Program-made: the position numbers and the translations under genes
DNA from: CAVRJC01 sp964505725
Lineage (GTDB): Bacteria > Actinomycetota > Acidimicrobiia > IMCC26256 > DASPTH01
Reading direction: 5' to 3'
DNA: 64,000 nucleotides
Assembly (NCBI GenBank): GCA_964505725.1
Contig: CAZDJK010000010.1
Span: 1 to 64,000, forward strand
Notes under the pieces: model-generated
Told to the model about the DNA's origin: nothing
What the model saw: only the letters and a program-made list of their open reading frames with translations
The model's database searches: none
Shown: positions 8,100 to 16,222 of the stretch, one piece after another
How positions within the stretch are numbered: position 1 is the first letter of the stretch
How the letters are laid out: the number at the start of each line of letters is the position of its first letter

Positions 8100-8756
8100 T
8101 CAGGCGGAGAGCGCGAGGAGCCGCTGCTGGTGGTGCAGCTCGCGGCTGCGGATCACCCGGGTGAACCACACCACGGAGATCCCGATGACGGCCGCAGTCA
8201 GCGACCACGACATCACGGTGCGGGCGATCACGTAGGTGCCGACCGACTGGCTCACGAGCAGCCACAGGGTCACCGAGGCGTTCAGGAGCTGGGCGGCGCC
8301 CCAGAGGAACGACAGGCCCAGGAAGAAGCGCCGGAAGTGCGCGTCGCTCATGGTGTCCACCGGGAGCGGGCAGAAGTCGCGCGCGAGGCGGAGCACCAAG
8401 GGCCGCCCGGCCACGGCCGATCCGAGGAGCAGGAGGCCGGCGACCGCGGTCCCGAGCGTCGGCTGGAGGAAGTAGACGAAGCTGCTGCCGGTCACGAGCG
8501 CGAGCGTCGCCCGCACGAACACCATGCCGAGCCCGAGGAGCACGATGGTGGGGACCCGCCGCCCGAGCGAGCGCCTGACCACGATCACCGCCGTCGACCA
8601 CGCCACCCCACCCGCGATGGCGGCGCCGATGCCCAGCCAGTGCAGCAGCGCCACGAAGAGGACCGTGGGGCAGACGGCGCCTTCCACCACCCGGGGCACG
8701 GCTCGGAGCGCGAGCCGCCCGAGTGGCGGCATGGCGACGGTGTCGGCGGTGGGCAT
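8100..8756 (-). CDS. VC0807-like integral membrane protein
   Basis: A 218-residue protein with about six hydrophobic segments. It resembles the VC0807/DUF3159-type membrane proteins: paired helices with a basic loop (VVRRSLGRRVP) and TGSSFVYFLQPTLGTAV in the middle, ending in a charged tail. No catalytic motif is visible, so transport or an envelope role is possible but unproven. The ATG at 8756 was chosen because residues upstream in the longer frame read as a shadow of the cox genes. Confidence 0.6.
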   Translation of the reverse strand: MPTADTVAMPPLGRLALRAVPRVVEGAVCPTVLFVALLHWLGIGAAIAGGVAWSTAVIVVRRSLGRRVPTIVLLGLGMVFVRATLALVTGSSFVYFLQPTLGTAVAGLLLLGSAVAGRPLVLRLARDFCPLPVDTMSDAHFRRFFLGLSFLWGAAQLLNASVTLWLLVSQSVGTYVIARTVMSWSLTAAVIGISVVWFTRVIRSRELHHQQRLLALSA

Positions 8757-8927
8757 CCGGGATCCTCGTGACGGCGGTGACGGACAGGCTAGAGACCGGC
8801 GTTGCGCCGTGGGCATCGGCACGGTGGACGGCGCGGCTTGAGCCGATGACGTAGCTTTGGGCGCTCCCGGGGGACGGCGTGCGAGCCGAAGGTCCCGGCG
8901 AGCGGCCGGCCAGGAGGTGAGCAGGGC

Positions 8928-9806
8928 GTGAAACCAGCTCCGTTCGAGTACCACGCTCCGGAGACGACGGCCGACGTGGTCGGTCTCCTGCGCGAGCACG
9001 GCGACGACGCCAAGGTCCTCGCCGGCGGCCAGAGCCTCGTCCCGATGCTCGCACTGCGCCTGACCCGCTTCCCGCACCTGGTCGACGTGAACCGGGTCGC
9101 CGAGCTCGACGGGGTCGAGCTCCGGGACGGGATGCTCGGAATCGGCGCGGTCACCCGCCAGGCCACCATCGAGCGCGATCCCGCCATCGGTGAATCGGTG
9201 CCCCTGCTCTCGGACGCAGTGAAGCTCATCGGTCACTTCCAGATCCGCAATCGCGGCACGGTGGGCGGCTCGCTCGCGCACGCGGACCCGGCGGCGGAGC
9301 TGCCGGTGGTTGCGGTCACGCTCGACGCCGATCTCGAAGTGGAGAACGCCGACGGGAGCCGCCGGGTTCCCGCGGCCGACTTCTTCGTGGGCACGTGGAC
9401 GACCGCGCTCGAGCCCGACGACCTGCTGGTCCGCGCGTGGTTCCCGGTCCGGAACGGGCGCAGCGGGTACGCGGTGGAGGAGGTCGCGCGGCGCCTGGGC
9501 GACTTCGGCCTCGTCGGTGTCACCGCCGCGATCTCGCTCGGCGGCGACGACACCGTCGCGTCCGCGGCGATCGGCCTGCTGGGCATGGGCAGCACACCGC
9601 TGCGGGCGCCGGCCGCGGAGCGGGCGTTGGTGGGCGCGGGCCCCGACCTCGACCCCGCCGCGCTCGACGAGATCGGCCGGCTCGCGGTGTCGGAGGCCGA
9701 TCCCCCCGACGACGTGCACGCGTCGCGCCGCTACCGGGAGCAGGTCGGCGCCCACCTCGTCGCCAAGGCAGTGGCGAGCGCCCTGGAGGAGGCCCGTGGT
9801 GGATGA
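8928..9806 (+). CDS. coxM: Xanthine/CO dehydrogenase family FAD-binding subunit (CoxM-like)
   Basis: A 292-residue medium subunit that carries FAD in molybdenum hydroxylases. The FAD-contact motif AGGQSLVPMLALR (residues 32-44) and the second motif TVGGSLAHADPAAE (112-125) are both intact. The C-terminal CO_deh_flav_C domain covers about 176-290. A strong AGGAGGTGA ribosome site sits 7 nt before the GTG. It overlaps coxS by 11 bp. No large molybdopterin subunit is next to it, so the substrate (CO, purine or aldehyde) cannot be set. Confidence 0.88.
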   Translation: MKPAPFEYHAPETTADVVGLLREHGDDAKVLAGGQSLVPMLALRLTRFPHLVDVNRVAELDGVELRDGMLGIGAVTRQATIERDPAIGESVPLLSDAVKLIGHFQIRNRGTVGGSLAHADPAAELPVVAVTLDADLEVENADGSRRVPAADFFVGTWTTALEPDDLLVRAWFPVRNGRSGYAVEEVARRLGDFGLVGVTAAISLGGDDTVASAAIGLLGMGSTPLRAPAAERALVGAGPDLDPAALDEIGRLAVSEADPPDDVHASRRYREQVGAHLVAKAVASALEEARGG

Positions 9807-10290
9807 GGTCGCGATCGACGTCACCGTCAACGGCGAGCAGCACCGTGCGCTCGTCGAGCCGCGCAAGACGTTGGCCGATTTCGTGCGCGAGGACTGCGCC
9901 CTCACCGGGACGCACCTCGGGTGTGAGCACGGCGTGTGCGGCGCGTGCACCGTGCTCCTCGACGGCGACGCGGTGCGCGCCTGCCTGCTGTTCGCGATCC
10001 AGGCCGACGGGCACGAGGTCACGACCATCGAGGGTCTGACGCCCGACGAGGGGTTGAACGAGATCCAGGAGGCGTTCCGGGAGCACCACGGACTGCAGTG
10101 CGGTTTCTGCACCCCGGGCTTCATCGTGTCACTGCACGCCTTCTTGGCTGACAACTCCCGCCCGACGCCCGCGGAGATCCGTGAAGGGCTCTCCGGGAAC
10201 CTCTGCCGCTGCACCGGGTACCAGGGCATCATCAAGGCGGTGGAGTCGCTGGCCGCGGCGCCCACCGCAGGCGCCGCCGCACCCGGGTGA
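9796..10290 (+). CDS. coxS: Xanthine/CO dehydrogenase family [2Fe-2S] subunit (CoxS-like)
   Basis: A 164-residue small subunit with two [2Fe-2S] domains. The plant-type ferredoxin cluster uses the cysteines in LGCEHGVCGACTVLLDG plus a later VRAC. The alpha-helical cluster uses QCGFCTPG and NLCRCTGYQGI. It passes electrons from the molybdenum site to FAD. The start is GTG at 9796 (or the adjacent GTG at 9799), inside the coxM 3' end. Its TGA overlaps the GTG of the methyltransferase. The catalytic CoxL subunit is missing from the cluster. Confidence 0.9.
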   Translation: MVDEVAIDVTVNGEQHRALVEPRKTLADFVREDCALTGTHLGCEHGVCGACTVLLDGDAVRACLLFAIQADGHEVTTIEGLTPDEGLNEIQEAFREHHGLQCGFCTPGFIVSLHAFLADNSRPTPAEIREGLSGNLCRCTGYQGIIKAVESLAAAPTAGAAAPG

Positions 10291-11090
10291 GCGCGGGCGC
10301 GGCGACTCCCGGCGACCACTGGGACCCCGCGCAGTACCACCGGTTCGGCGCCGAGCGCGCGTTGCCGTTCTTCGACCTGCTCGCGCTCGTCGAACCGGTC
10401 ACGGCGCCGCGAGTCGCCGATCTCGGCTGTGGCACCGGTGAGCTGACGGCCGAGGCGCACCGCACGCTGTCGGCGCGCGAGACGTTGGGGGTCGACTCGT
10501 CCCCGGCGATGCTCGACGCGGCGCGGGTCCTCGACATGGACGGGCTGCGTTTCGAGCGGGGCGACATCGCGCGGTTCGCGCCCCGCGAGCCCTTCGACGT
10601 GATCCTCTCGAATGCCGCGCTGCACTGGGTTCCCGACCATCCCGCGGTGCTCGTGCGCTGGACCCGGTCGCTCGCGGCCGATGGGCAGCTCGCGGTACAG
10701 ATGCCGTTGAACGCCGACCACCCGTCGCACCTCGTGGCCGCGGAGGTCGCGGCCGAGCCCGAGTTCGCGGCGGCGTTCGGCGGGGCGCCGCCCCCCGACC
10801 CGAGCGCGGGGCTGCTCGCGCCCGACGAGTACGCGGTGCTCCTCGCGGAGCTCGGATACGAGCGACAGCACGTGCGCGTGCAGGTCTACCTGCACCGGTT
10901 GGCGTCGATCGCGGACGTGGTGGAGTGGGTCCGGGGCACGACGCTGACGCGGTTCTCGAACGTGCTCGGACCCGAGCGGTTCGCCGGGTTCGTCGAGCGC
11001 TACCGAGCGCGACTGCTCGACGTGCTCGGGGAGCAGTCGCCGTACCTGTACCCGTTCAAGCGGCTGCTGTTCTGGGGACGGCGCAGCTGA
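10287..11090 (+). CDS. tam: Class I SAM methyltransferase, trans-aconitate 2-methyltransferase-like
   Basis: A 267-residue methyltransferase. It opens with WDPAQYHRFGAER, typical of Tam, followed by the SAM motif VADLGCGTGELT (residues 43-54), the acidic GVDSSPAMLD and FDVILSNAALHWVPD. The C-terminal half has the Tam-like YPFKRLLFWGRR-type end. Tam methylates trans-aconitate, a by-product that inhibits aconitase. Translationally coupled to coxS (GTGA overlap). Substrate by family resemblance only. Its stop abuts the convergent VOC gene with no gap. Confidence 0.8.
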   Translation: MSAGAATPGDHWDPAQYHRFGAERALPFFDLLALVEPVTAPRVADLGCGTGELTAEAHRTLSARETLGVDSSPAMLDAARVLDMDGLRFERGDIARFAPREPFDVILSNAALHWVPDHPAVLVRWTRSLAADGQLAVQMPLNADHPSHLVAAEVAAEPEFAAAFGGAPPPDPSAGLLAPDEYAVLLAELGYERQHVRVQVYLHRLASIADVVEWVRGTTLTRFSNVLGPERFAGFVERYRARLLDVLGEQSPYLYPFKRLLFWGRRS

Positions 11091-11543
11091 TCAGATGCGG
11101 AGCGGTTTCACCGGCGCCATCACCGCGGCCGGGTCGTCGCGCCACCGTTCCGGCTGCACGTCGATGAAGAGCTCGAGCTCGTTGCCGTCGGGGTCGAGGA
11201 CATACAGGGAATGCGTCACCGTGTGGTCAGACGCACCCACGACGGTCACGCCCTCGCGCTCGAGCTCGGCGCGCGCGGCGCGCAGCTCGTCGTCGGTCTC
11301 GCCGATCTTGAACCCGAGGTGGTACAGGCCGACGCGTCGCCCCGCGGGGATCGGCTCCGCGTCGGTGCCGACCTCGATCAGCAGCAGCTCGTGGTGGGTG
11401 CGCCCCGAGCTGAACGCGGCCGCCTTCATCCCGGGCGGGCCGGCGCCGATCTCGCGGAAGCCGAGCACGTCACGGTAGAAGTGCCGCGAGCGGTCGATGT
11501 CGCGCACGTAGAGGACCGCGTGGCCGAGCTCTTTGATCTCCAT
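11091..11543 (-). CDS. VOC/glyoxalase superfamily protein
   Basis: A 150-residue single-module vicinal oxygen chelate protein. It has HAVLYVRDIDRSRHFYRDVLGF at the N-terminus, the middle motif LYHLGFKI and the C-terminal YVLDPDGNELELF. Metal ligand candidates are H8, H57 or H76 and the final glutamate. Members include glyoxalase I, ring-cleavage dioxygenases and fosfomycin-type resistance proteins; the exact activity is not fixed by the sequence. It stops immediately next to the convergent methyltransferase. Confidence 0.8.
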   Translation of the reverse strand: MEIKELGHAVLYVRDIDRSRHFYRDVLGFREIGAGPPGMKAAAFSSGRTHHELLLIEVGTDAEPIPAGRRVGLYHLGFKIGETDDELRAARAELEREGVTVVGASDHTVTHSLYVLDPDGNELELFIDVQPERWRDDPAAVMAPVKPLRI

Positions 11544-11597
11544 GCCGGCTCCCGTTCACGAGGTGGATCCGACGGACAGGCTACGCGTCGCCCCGGG

Positions 11598-11603
11598 TAC
11601 GCT
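11598..11603 (+). promoter_or_regulatory. -10 hexamer TACGCT for leaderless mca
   Basis: TACGCT ends 8 nt before the ATG at 11612. The same hexamer and spacing occur before other genes here, fitting a transcript that begins at or near the start codon. Confidence 0.5.
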
Positions 11604-11611
11604 CGTCTCCG

Positions 11612-12574
11612 ATGAACGGCGACGGACAGCCGGCGGACCACGCCTCGGGACACTCGGGACACTCGGAACCCTCGGAACCCTCGGAACAGCGGCTCTGCGT
11701 GCTCTCGGTGCACGCGCACCCCGACGACGAGGCGTCGAAGGGTGCGGCGACGATGGCCCGGTACCACGCCGAGGGGGTGCGCACGGTGCTCGTCACCTGC
11801 ACGGGTGGCGAGGCCGGTGATCTGCTCAACCCCGCGGCCGACTCGCCCGAGGTGCGCGCCGACCTCGGCGCGGTGCGCCGCCGTGAGCTCGACGAGTCGG
11901 TGCGCGTCATCGGCTACGACGCGCTGTACCTCCTCGAGTACCGCGATTCCGGTATGCCCGACACCGAGCACAATGCGCACCCCGACAACTTCGCCAACGC
12001 CGACTTCGACGAGGCGGTCGGGCGGCTGGTGCGCATCGTGCGCGACGAGCGCCCCGAGGTGATCGTGGGGTACGCGCCCGACTCGGGCGGCTACTCGCAC
12101 CCCGATCACCAGCGGGTGCACGAGATCAGCGTGGCGGCATTCGAGCGCGCCGGGGACCCCGAGTGGTACGCGGATCTCGGCGCGCCGTGGCAGCCGCTGA
12201 AGCTGTACTACTCGGGCGGCTTCTCACGCGCGCGCGTGAAGTCGATGCACGACTGGCTGGTCGCCAACGGGCACGAGAGCCCGTTCGCGGAGTGGGTGCA
12301 ACGATGGCCCGCCGACGCACCCGACACCACCACGACGCGCATCGACGTCGGTGAGTACCTCGAGGTCGGCCGGGCCGCCCTCCTCGCCCACGAGACCCAG
12401 GTCGCGCCCGACGGGTTCTGGTTCCGCATCCCGGTCGAGACCGCGCGCGAGCTGCACCCGTGGGAGGACTACGTGCTCGCGCGCTCCCTCGTCGGGCCGA
12501 CCCAACCCGACGACGGCTACGAGACCGACCTCTTCGCCGGCATCCGGGTGACGAGTCGTCGCGAGTCGCGTTAG
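11612..12574 (+). CDS. mca: Mycothiol S-conjugate amidase
   Basis: A 320-residue zinc amidase of the LmbE/MshB family that cleaves mycothiol S-conjugates in detoxification. The zinc motif VHAHPDDEASKGAATMARY starts near residue 31; CTGGEAGDLLNP, GYSHPDHQRVHEISVAA and KLYYSGGFSRARV match Mca, and it ends ETDLFAGI as in mycobacterial Mca. The first 27 residues are a low-complexity extension not usual in the family, coded by a 9-bp tandem repeat. A shorter start within or after that extension is possible. It indicates that the host makes mycothiol. Confidence 0.9.
   Translation: MNGDGQPADHASGHSGHSEPSEPSEQRLCVLSVHAHPDDEASKGAATMARYHAEGVRTVLVTCTGGEAGDLLNPAADSPEVRADLGAVRRRELDESVRVIGYDALYLLEYRDSGMPDTEHNAHPDNFANADFDEAVGRLVRIVRDERPEVIVGYAPDSGGYSHPDHQRVHEISVAAFERAGDPEWYADLGAPWQPLKLYYSGGFSRARVKSMHDWLVANGHESPFAEWVQRWPADAPDTTTTRIDVGEYLEVGRAALLAHETQVAPDGFWFRIPVETARELHPWEDYVLARSLVGPTQPDDGYETDLFAGIRVTSRRESR
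11644..11688 (+). repeat. Five tandem 9-bp units in the mca 5' end
   Basis: Units CTCGGGACA (x2), CTCGGAACC (x2) and CTCGGAACA follow each other in frame, encoding SGH-SGH-SEP-SEP-SEQ-like triplets. The copy number could vary by slippage. Confidence 0.85.
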
Positions 12575-12577
12575 GCC

Positions 12578-13210
12578 CTACCCGGCGGACCCGCGCCACG
12601 TGCAGGAGATCCGGGGGCCCGCCGACGCCACTTTGGGGACGCCGTGGGTCCAGTCGCGCTGGCAACGGCCGCCCATCACGAGGAGGTCGCCCGATCCGGG
12701 GGAGAGGTCGATGCCCGGCGCGTGGCGGCGGTAGGACGAGATCCGGAACGGCCGCCGGGCGCCGAGCGTGAGCACCGCCACCAGCGAGTCGGCGTCGCGC
12801 TCGCGCAGCTCACGGTCGCGGTGGGGGGCGACGCTGTCGGCGCCGTCCCGGTAGAAGTTGAGGCCGACGGCGCCGAACCCCACGCCGTAGTGCTCAGCCA
12901 ACGCGGCGCGGACCTCGTCGAGCACGGGGTGGGGGAGGGCGGCGCCGGGGCCGTACCGGTGCGAGAGCCGTGGATCGTCGACCAGCCGGTCGTACATGCG
13001 GCGACGCCCCTGGGTCCACGGCACCGACGCCGCGAGATCGTCGAGGAGGGTGTCGGCCCCGAGGAGCCATCCGCGCCCGACGTCGACCCAGGACGAGTCG
13101 TCGAGCGCGTGGCGGCTGAGGACCGCGCCGGGCGCGGGCCCCGGCGCGCCTCCCGCGAACAACGAGCGCTGGTGCACCGCCACTCGCGACGATGGTAGAA
13201 CCGAACGCAT
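12578..13210 (-). CDS. alkB: AlkB-like 2-oxoglutarate/Fe(II) dioxygenase
   Basis: A 210-residue dioxygenase of the AlkB family, which repairs alkylated bases by oxidative demethylation. Visible features: NFYRDGADSVAPHRDRE with the iron ligands His130 and Asp132, FRISSYRRH in the middle, GDLLVMGGRCQRDWTHGVPK with the third ligand His189, and PRISCTWR with the 2-oxoglutarate-binding arginine. Length and order match short ALKBH2/3-like bacterial members. The ATG at 13210 is preferred over a GTG at 13240. It is divergent from the MFS gene and ends 3 bp from mca. Confidence 0.88.
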   Translation of the reverse strand: MRSVLPSSRVAVHQRSLFAGGAPGPAPGAVLSRHALDDSSWVDVGRGWLLGADTLLDDLAASVPWTQGRRRMYDRLVDDPRLSHRYGPGAALPHPVLDEVRAALAEHYGVGFGAVGLNFYRDGADSVAPHRDRELRERDADSLVAVLTLGARRPFRISSYRRHAPGIDLSPGSGDLLVMGGRCQRDWTHGVPKVASAGPRISCTWRGSAG

Positions 13211-13248
13211 GTTCGTGCCAACAGTGGAGTGGGCCGCCACCGCGCCGG

Positions 13249-13254
13249 TAGATT
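13249..13254 (+). promoter_or_regulatory. -10 hexamer TAGATT for leaderless MFS gene
   Basis: TAGATT ends 6 nt before the GTG at 13261 with no ribosome site between, consistent with a leaderless transcript. Confidence 0.5.
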
Positions 13255-13260
13255 CACGCC

Positions 13261-14613
13261 GTGCAGGACGCGGAGGCCGCCACTCCGGGCAATGGGGGCG
13301 GTTTCTCGGCGTTCCGCCACCGCGACTTCCTCCTGTTCTGGATCGCCGCGCTGCTGTCCAACACCGGCAACTGGATGCAGATGGTCACGGTGCCCTTCGT
13401 GCTGGACCAGCTCACCCACTCGACCGCGTGGGTCGGCGTGGGCGCGTTCTGCACGTACTTCCCAGCGACCATCGTCGGCCCGTGGGCGGGCTCACTCGCC
13501 GACCGCTACTCGCGCCGCACGGTGCTGCTCTGGGCCCAGAGCCTGGCGATGCTCTCCGCCGCCGCGTTGTGGGCGGTCTGGATCTCGGGCCAGGCCACGC
13601 CCGAGCTCATCGTCGGGATCGTGATGGTCGGCGCGGTCGCCAACGGGCTGACCATCGCCGCGTGGCAGGCGTTCGTTCCCCAGCTCGTGCCCCCGAGCGA
13701 CCTCGTGAGCGCGGTGCGGCTCAACTCGATGAACTTCACCGGGGCGCGGGCCTTCGGCCCCGCGCTGGGGGGCATCGTCCTCGCGACCCTCGGGCCGGCC
13801 GCGGCGTTCCTCGGCAACGCGTTCTCGTTCGTCGCGGTGATCGTCGCCCTGCTCATGATCCGGGCGCGGCCCATCGGCGACGAGCACCAGCGGGCCGGCG
13901 TGCTCGCGCACTTCAGCGAGGGGATCCGCTACCTCCGCTCCCGCCGGGTGCTCGTGTGCGCGACCCTCGGCATCGGCGCGGTCGCGTTCTTCGGGATCGC
14001 GCTCGTGCAGCTCGCGGAGCCCATCTCGCGACAGCTCTTCGACGCCGACACCGGGCAGTACGGGCTCGTGGTCGCCATGTACGGCGTGGGCGCGGTCACC
14101 GCGTCGATTCTCACCGTCGTGCGGGGCGACGCGATCCGGCGCTCCACCACCACGGTGGTGGGCCTGAGCTCGTTCGTGGTTCTCGCCGTGCTGCTCGGCC
14201 TCGTACCCGGATACCTCGCGATGGTGGTGATCTTCGTCGGCATGGGTGCATCGCAGGTGGCGTGCACGATCTCGTGCCAGACCGCGGTGCAGGTGAACGT
14301 GGACGAGGAGTACCGCGGGCGCGTGCTGTCGATCTACGTGCTGGCGTTCTTCGCCGGCACGCCCGTCGGTGCGCTCCTCGCGGGCCTGCTCGCGCAGGGC
14401 GTCGGGCTGCAAGCGACGATCGTCGTGACCGGCGCGCTGTTCGCGGTCGCCGTCGTCGTGATCGGAACGCGGTACAGCTGGTGGCGCCCGCTCGACGAGT
14501 CGCTGCCGGAGATCCACGACGCGCACGTGGTCGAGCACGGACATCCCGAGCTCGGGCCGGTCGGCTCCGACCTCGACAACGCGGGCGCGCTCGTCGTCGA
14601 GCCGCTCCAGTAG
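13261..14613 (+). CDS. MFS transporter, EntS-like
   Basis: A 450-residue major facilitator protein with about twelve hydrophobic segments. The N-terminal FSAFRHRDFLLFWIAALLSNTG and the loop 2-3 motif GSLADRYSRRTVLL match the enterobactin exporter (EntS)/MFS_3 group of putative drug or siderophore exporters. The central loop falls near residues 200-220. The C-terminal 30 residues are an acidic cytoplasmic tail. The acyl-CoA synthetase gene starts 6 bp after its stop, so they are probably co-transcribed. The substrate is not known. Confidence 0.85.
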   Translation: MQDAEAATPGNGGGFSAFRHRDFLLFWIAALLSNTGNWMQMVTVPFVLDQLTHSTAWVGVGAFCTYFPATIVGPWAGSLADRYSRRTVLLWAQSLAMLSAAALWAVWISGQATPELIVGIVMVGAVANGLTIAAWQAFVPQLVPPSDLVSAVRLNSMNFTGARAFGPALGGIVLATLGPAAAFLGNAFSFVAVIVALLMIRARPIGDEHQRAGVLAHFSEGIRYLRSRRVLVCATLGIGAVAFFGIALVQLAEPISRQLFDADTGQYGLVVAMYGVGAVTASILTVVRGDAIRRSTTTVVGLSSFVVLAVLLGLVPGYLAMVVIFVGMGASQVACTISCQTAVQVNVDEEYRGRVLSIYVLAFFAGTPVGALLAGLLAQGVGLQATIVVTGALFAVAVVVIGTRYSWWRPLDESLPEIHDAHVVEHGHPELGPVGSDLDNAGALVVEPLQ

Positions 14614-14619
14614 CGCGCG

Positions 14620-16131
14620 ATGGGCCGCACCCACCCGCCGTGGGCCTGCCACCTGCCGCCCGGCGTCGCCGCCGACGGCCTCGACCTGGTCGCCGAGGGA
14701 TCGCTCCCGGCGGCGTGGGCGCGCGGATGGGCGGCCAACCCGTCGCAGCCGACTGTCTTCGACGGCCGGTGGCTGCGGGCCGACGAGCTCGACGCGCGAT
14801 CGCGCGCGGTCGCCGGACGACTCGCACGAGCGGGGCTCGTACCGGGAGATCGCGTGCTCACGTCGGCGGCGACGTCCGCCGACCTCGTCGTGGCGCACGT
14901 CGGCGCACTCCGCGCCGGCATGGTCGTGGTGCCCATGAACACCGCGTACCGCGAGCGCGAGGTTGCGCACATCGTGCGCGACGCGCGTCCCGCGCTCGCG
15001 CTCGTCGACGACCCCGAACGCGCGTCGTGGATCCAGAACGCCGCGGGCGACGCGGACGCGTCGGTGAGGGTGGTCGGGCCCGACGTCGGGCTCCCCGACG
15101 GTGACGCGCCCGTGCTCGACGCAGCCGCGACGGGCGACGGCGCGCTCCTCGGCTACACGTCCGGTACCACGGGAGCGCCGAAGGGCGCGTTGCTGAGCCA
15201 CGGCAACCTGCTGGCCAGCGCGCGGGCGCTCACGCTCGCATGGCGGTGGACGGCCGACGACCGGCTCGTGCTCGCGCTCCCGCTGTTCCACGGCCACGGG
15301 CTGTGCGTCGGATTGCACGGCACGCTCCTCGCGGGCGCGTCCGCGGTGCTGCAACCGCGCTTCGACGTCGACAAGGTCGCCGACGCGATAGGCGAGCACG
15401 CGAGCACCCTCTTCTTCGGCGTGCCGACCATGTACGCCCGGTTCGCGGCCTCGCCGCGGGTCGTCGACCTCGGTCGGTTGCGCCTCGCGGTGTCGGGGTC
15501 GGCGCCGCTGGCGGCCGCGCTCCACGAGGCGATCGCCGAGGCGTCCGGCGTCCGTGTCCTCGAGCGCTACGGCCTCACCGAGACGCTGATGAACACGTCG
15601 AACCCCTACGACGGCGAACGCCGCCCCGGTGCCGTCGGCCCGCCGCTCCCGTGCGTCGACGTGCGCCTCGCGCCGGAGAACGACGAGATCCTCGTGCAAG
15701 GCCCCAACGTGTTCGCCGGGTACTGGGAGCGGCCCGAGGCCAACCGCGACGCGTTCACCGCCGAGGGCTGGTTCAGGACCGGCGACGTCGGCGCGTGGGA
15801 CGACGACGGCTACCTGCGGATCGTCGGGCGCTGCAAGGAGCTCATCATCAGCGGCGGCTTCAACGTGTACCCGCGAGAGGTCGAGGACGTGCTCCTCGGG
15901 TTCCCCGGCGTCACCGAGGTGGCCGTGGTCGGGACGCCGTCCGACGAGTGGGGCGAGACGGTCACCGCGGTCGTCGTGGCCGACGCGCCGTGCGACGAGG
16001 CGGCGCTCATCGCGTTCGCCGCCGAGCGGCTCGCGCCCTACAAGCGCCCCCGCATCGTGCGCTTCGTCGACCAGCTCCCGCGCAACGCCCTCGGCAAGGT
16101 GCTGCGCGGCGAGCTGGTGGAACCACGCTGA
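14620..16131 (+). CDS. Acyl-CoA synthetase (AMP-binding), malonyl-CoA synthetase-like
   Basis: A 503-residue adenylate-forming ligase. Core motifs: YTSGTTGAPKGALLSHGNL (P-loop type A3, about residues 178-196), the A5 block RYGLTETLMNT, A7 GWFRTGDVGAWDDDGYLRIVGR, A8 KELIISGGFNVYPREVEDVL and a C-terminal LPRNALGKVLR with the catalytic lysine. It makes an acyl-CoA from a carboxylic acid, CoA and ATP. Size and the A5 region resemble malonyl-CoA (MatB) synthetases, but the acid is not certain. It lies directly after the MFS gene. Confidence 0.87.
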   Translation: MGRTHPPWACHLPPGVAADGLDLVAEGSLPAAWARGWAANPSQPTVFDGRWLRADELDARSRAVAGRLARAGLVPGDRVLTSAATSADLVVAHVGALRAGMVVVPMNTAYREREVAHIVRDARPALALVDDPERASWIQNAAGDADASVRVVGPDVGLPDGDAPVLDAAATGDGALLGYTSGTTGAPKGALLSHGNLLASARALTLAWRWTADDRLVLALPLFHGHGLCVGLHGTLLAGASAVLQPRFDVDKVADAIGEHASTLFFGVPTMYARFAASPRVVDLGRLRLAVSGSAPLAAALHEAIAEASGVRVLERYGLTETLMNTSNPYDGERRPGAVGPPLPCVDVRLAPENDEILVQGPNVFAGYWERPEANRDAFTAEGWFRTGDVGAWDDDGYLRIVGRCKELIISGGFNVYPREVEDVLLGFPGVTEVAVVGTPSDEWGETVTAVVVADAPCDEAALIAFAAERLAPYKRPRIVRFVDQLPRNALGKVLRGELVEPR

Positions 16132-16145
16132 GCGTTCCCCACCCC

Positions 16146-16196
16146 CGAACTTGCGCCACTCCAACGGAAATAACCCGTTCGAACGACGCAAGTTCG
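16146..16196. terminator. Long inverted repeat between convergent genes
   Basis: Outer arms CGAACTTGCG (16146-16155) and CGCAAGTTCG (16187-16196) pair perfectly. Inner arms AACGG (16163-16167) and CCGTT (16175-16179) extend the structure. It lies between the acyl-CoA synthetase and the SDR, and could be a bidirectional terminator or one copy of a dispersed palindromic repeat. Confidence 0.55.
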
Positions 16197-16222
16197 CGGA
16201 GAGCGCGGGGAGAGCGGAACGG

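Noticed and set aside
8100..10895. A 931-codon minus-strand frame spanning the coxMS region
   Set aside because: Only its last 218 codons (8100-8756) look like a real membrane protein; the rest is antisense to coxM, coxS and tam.
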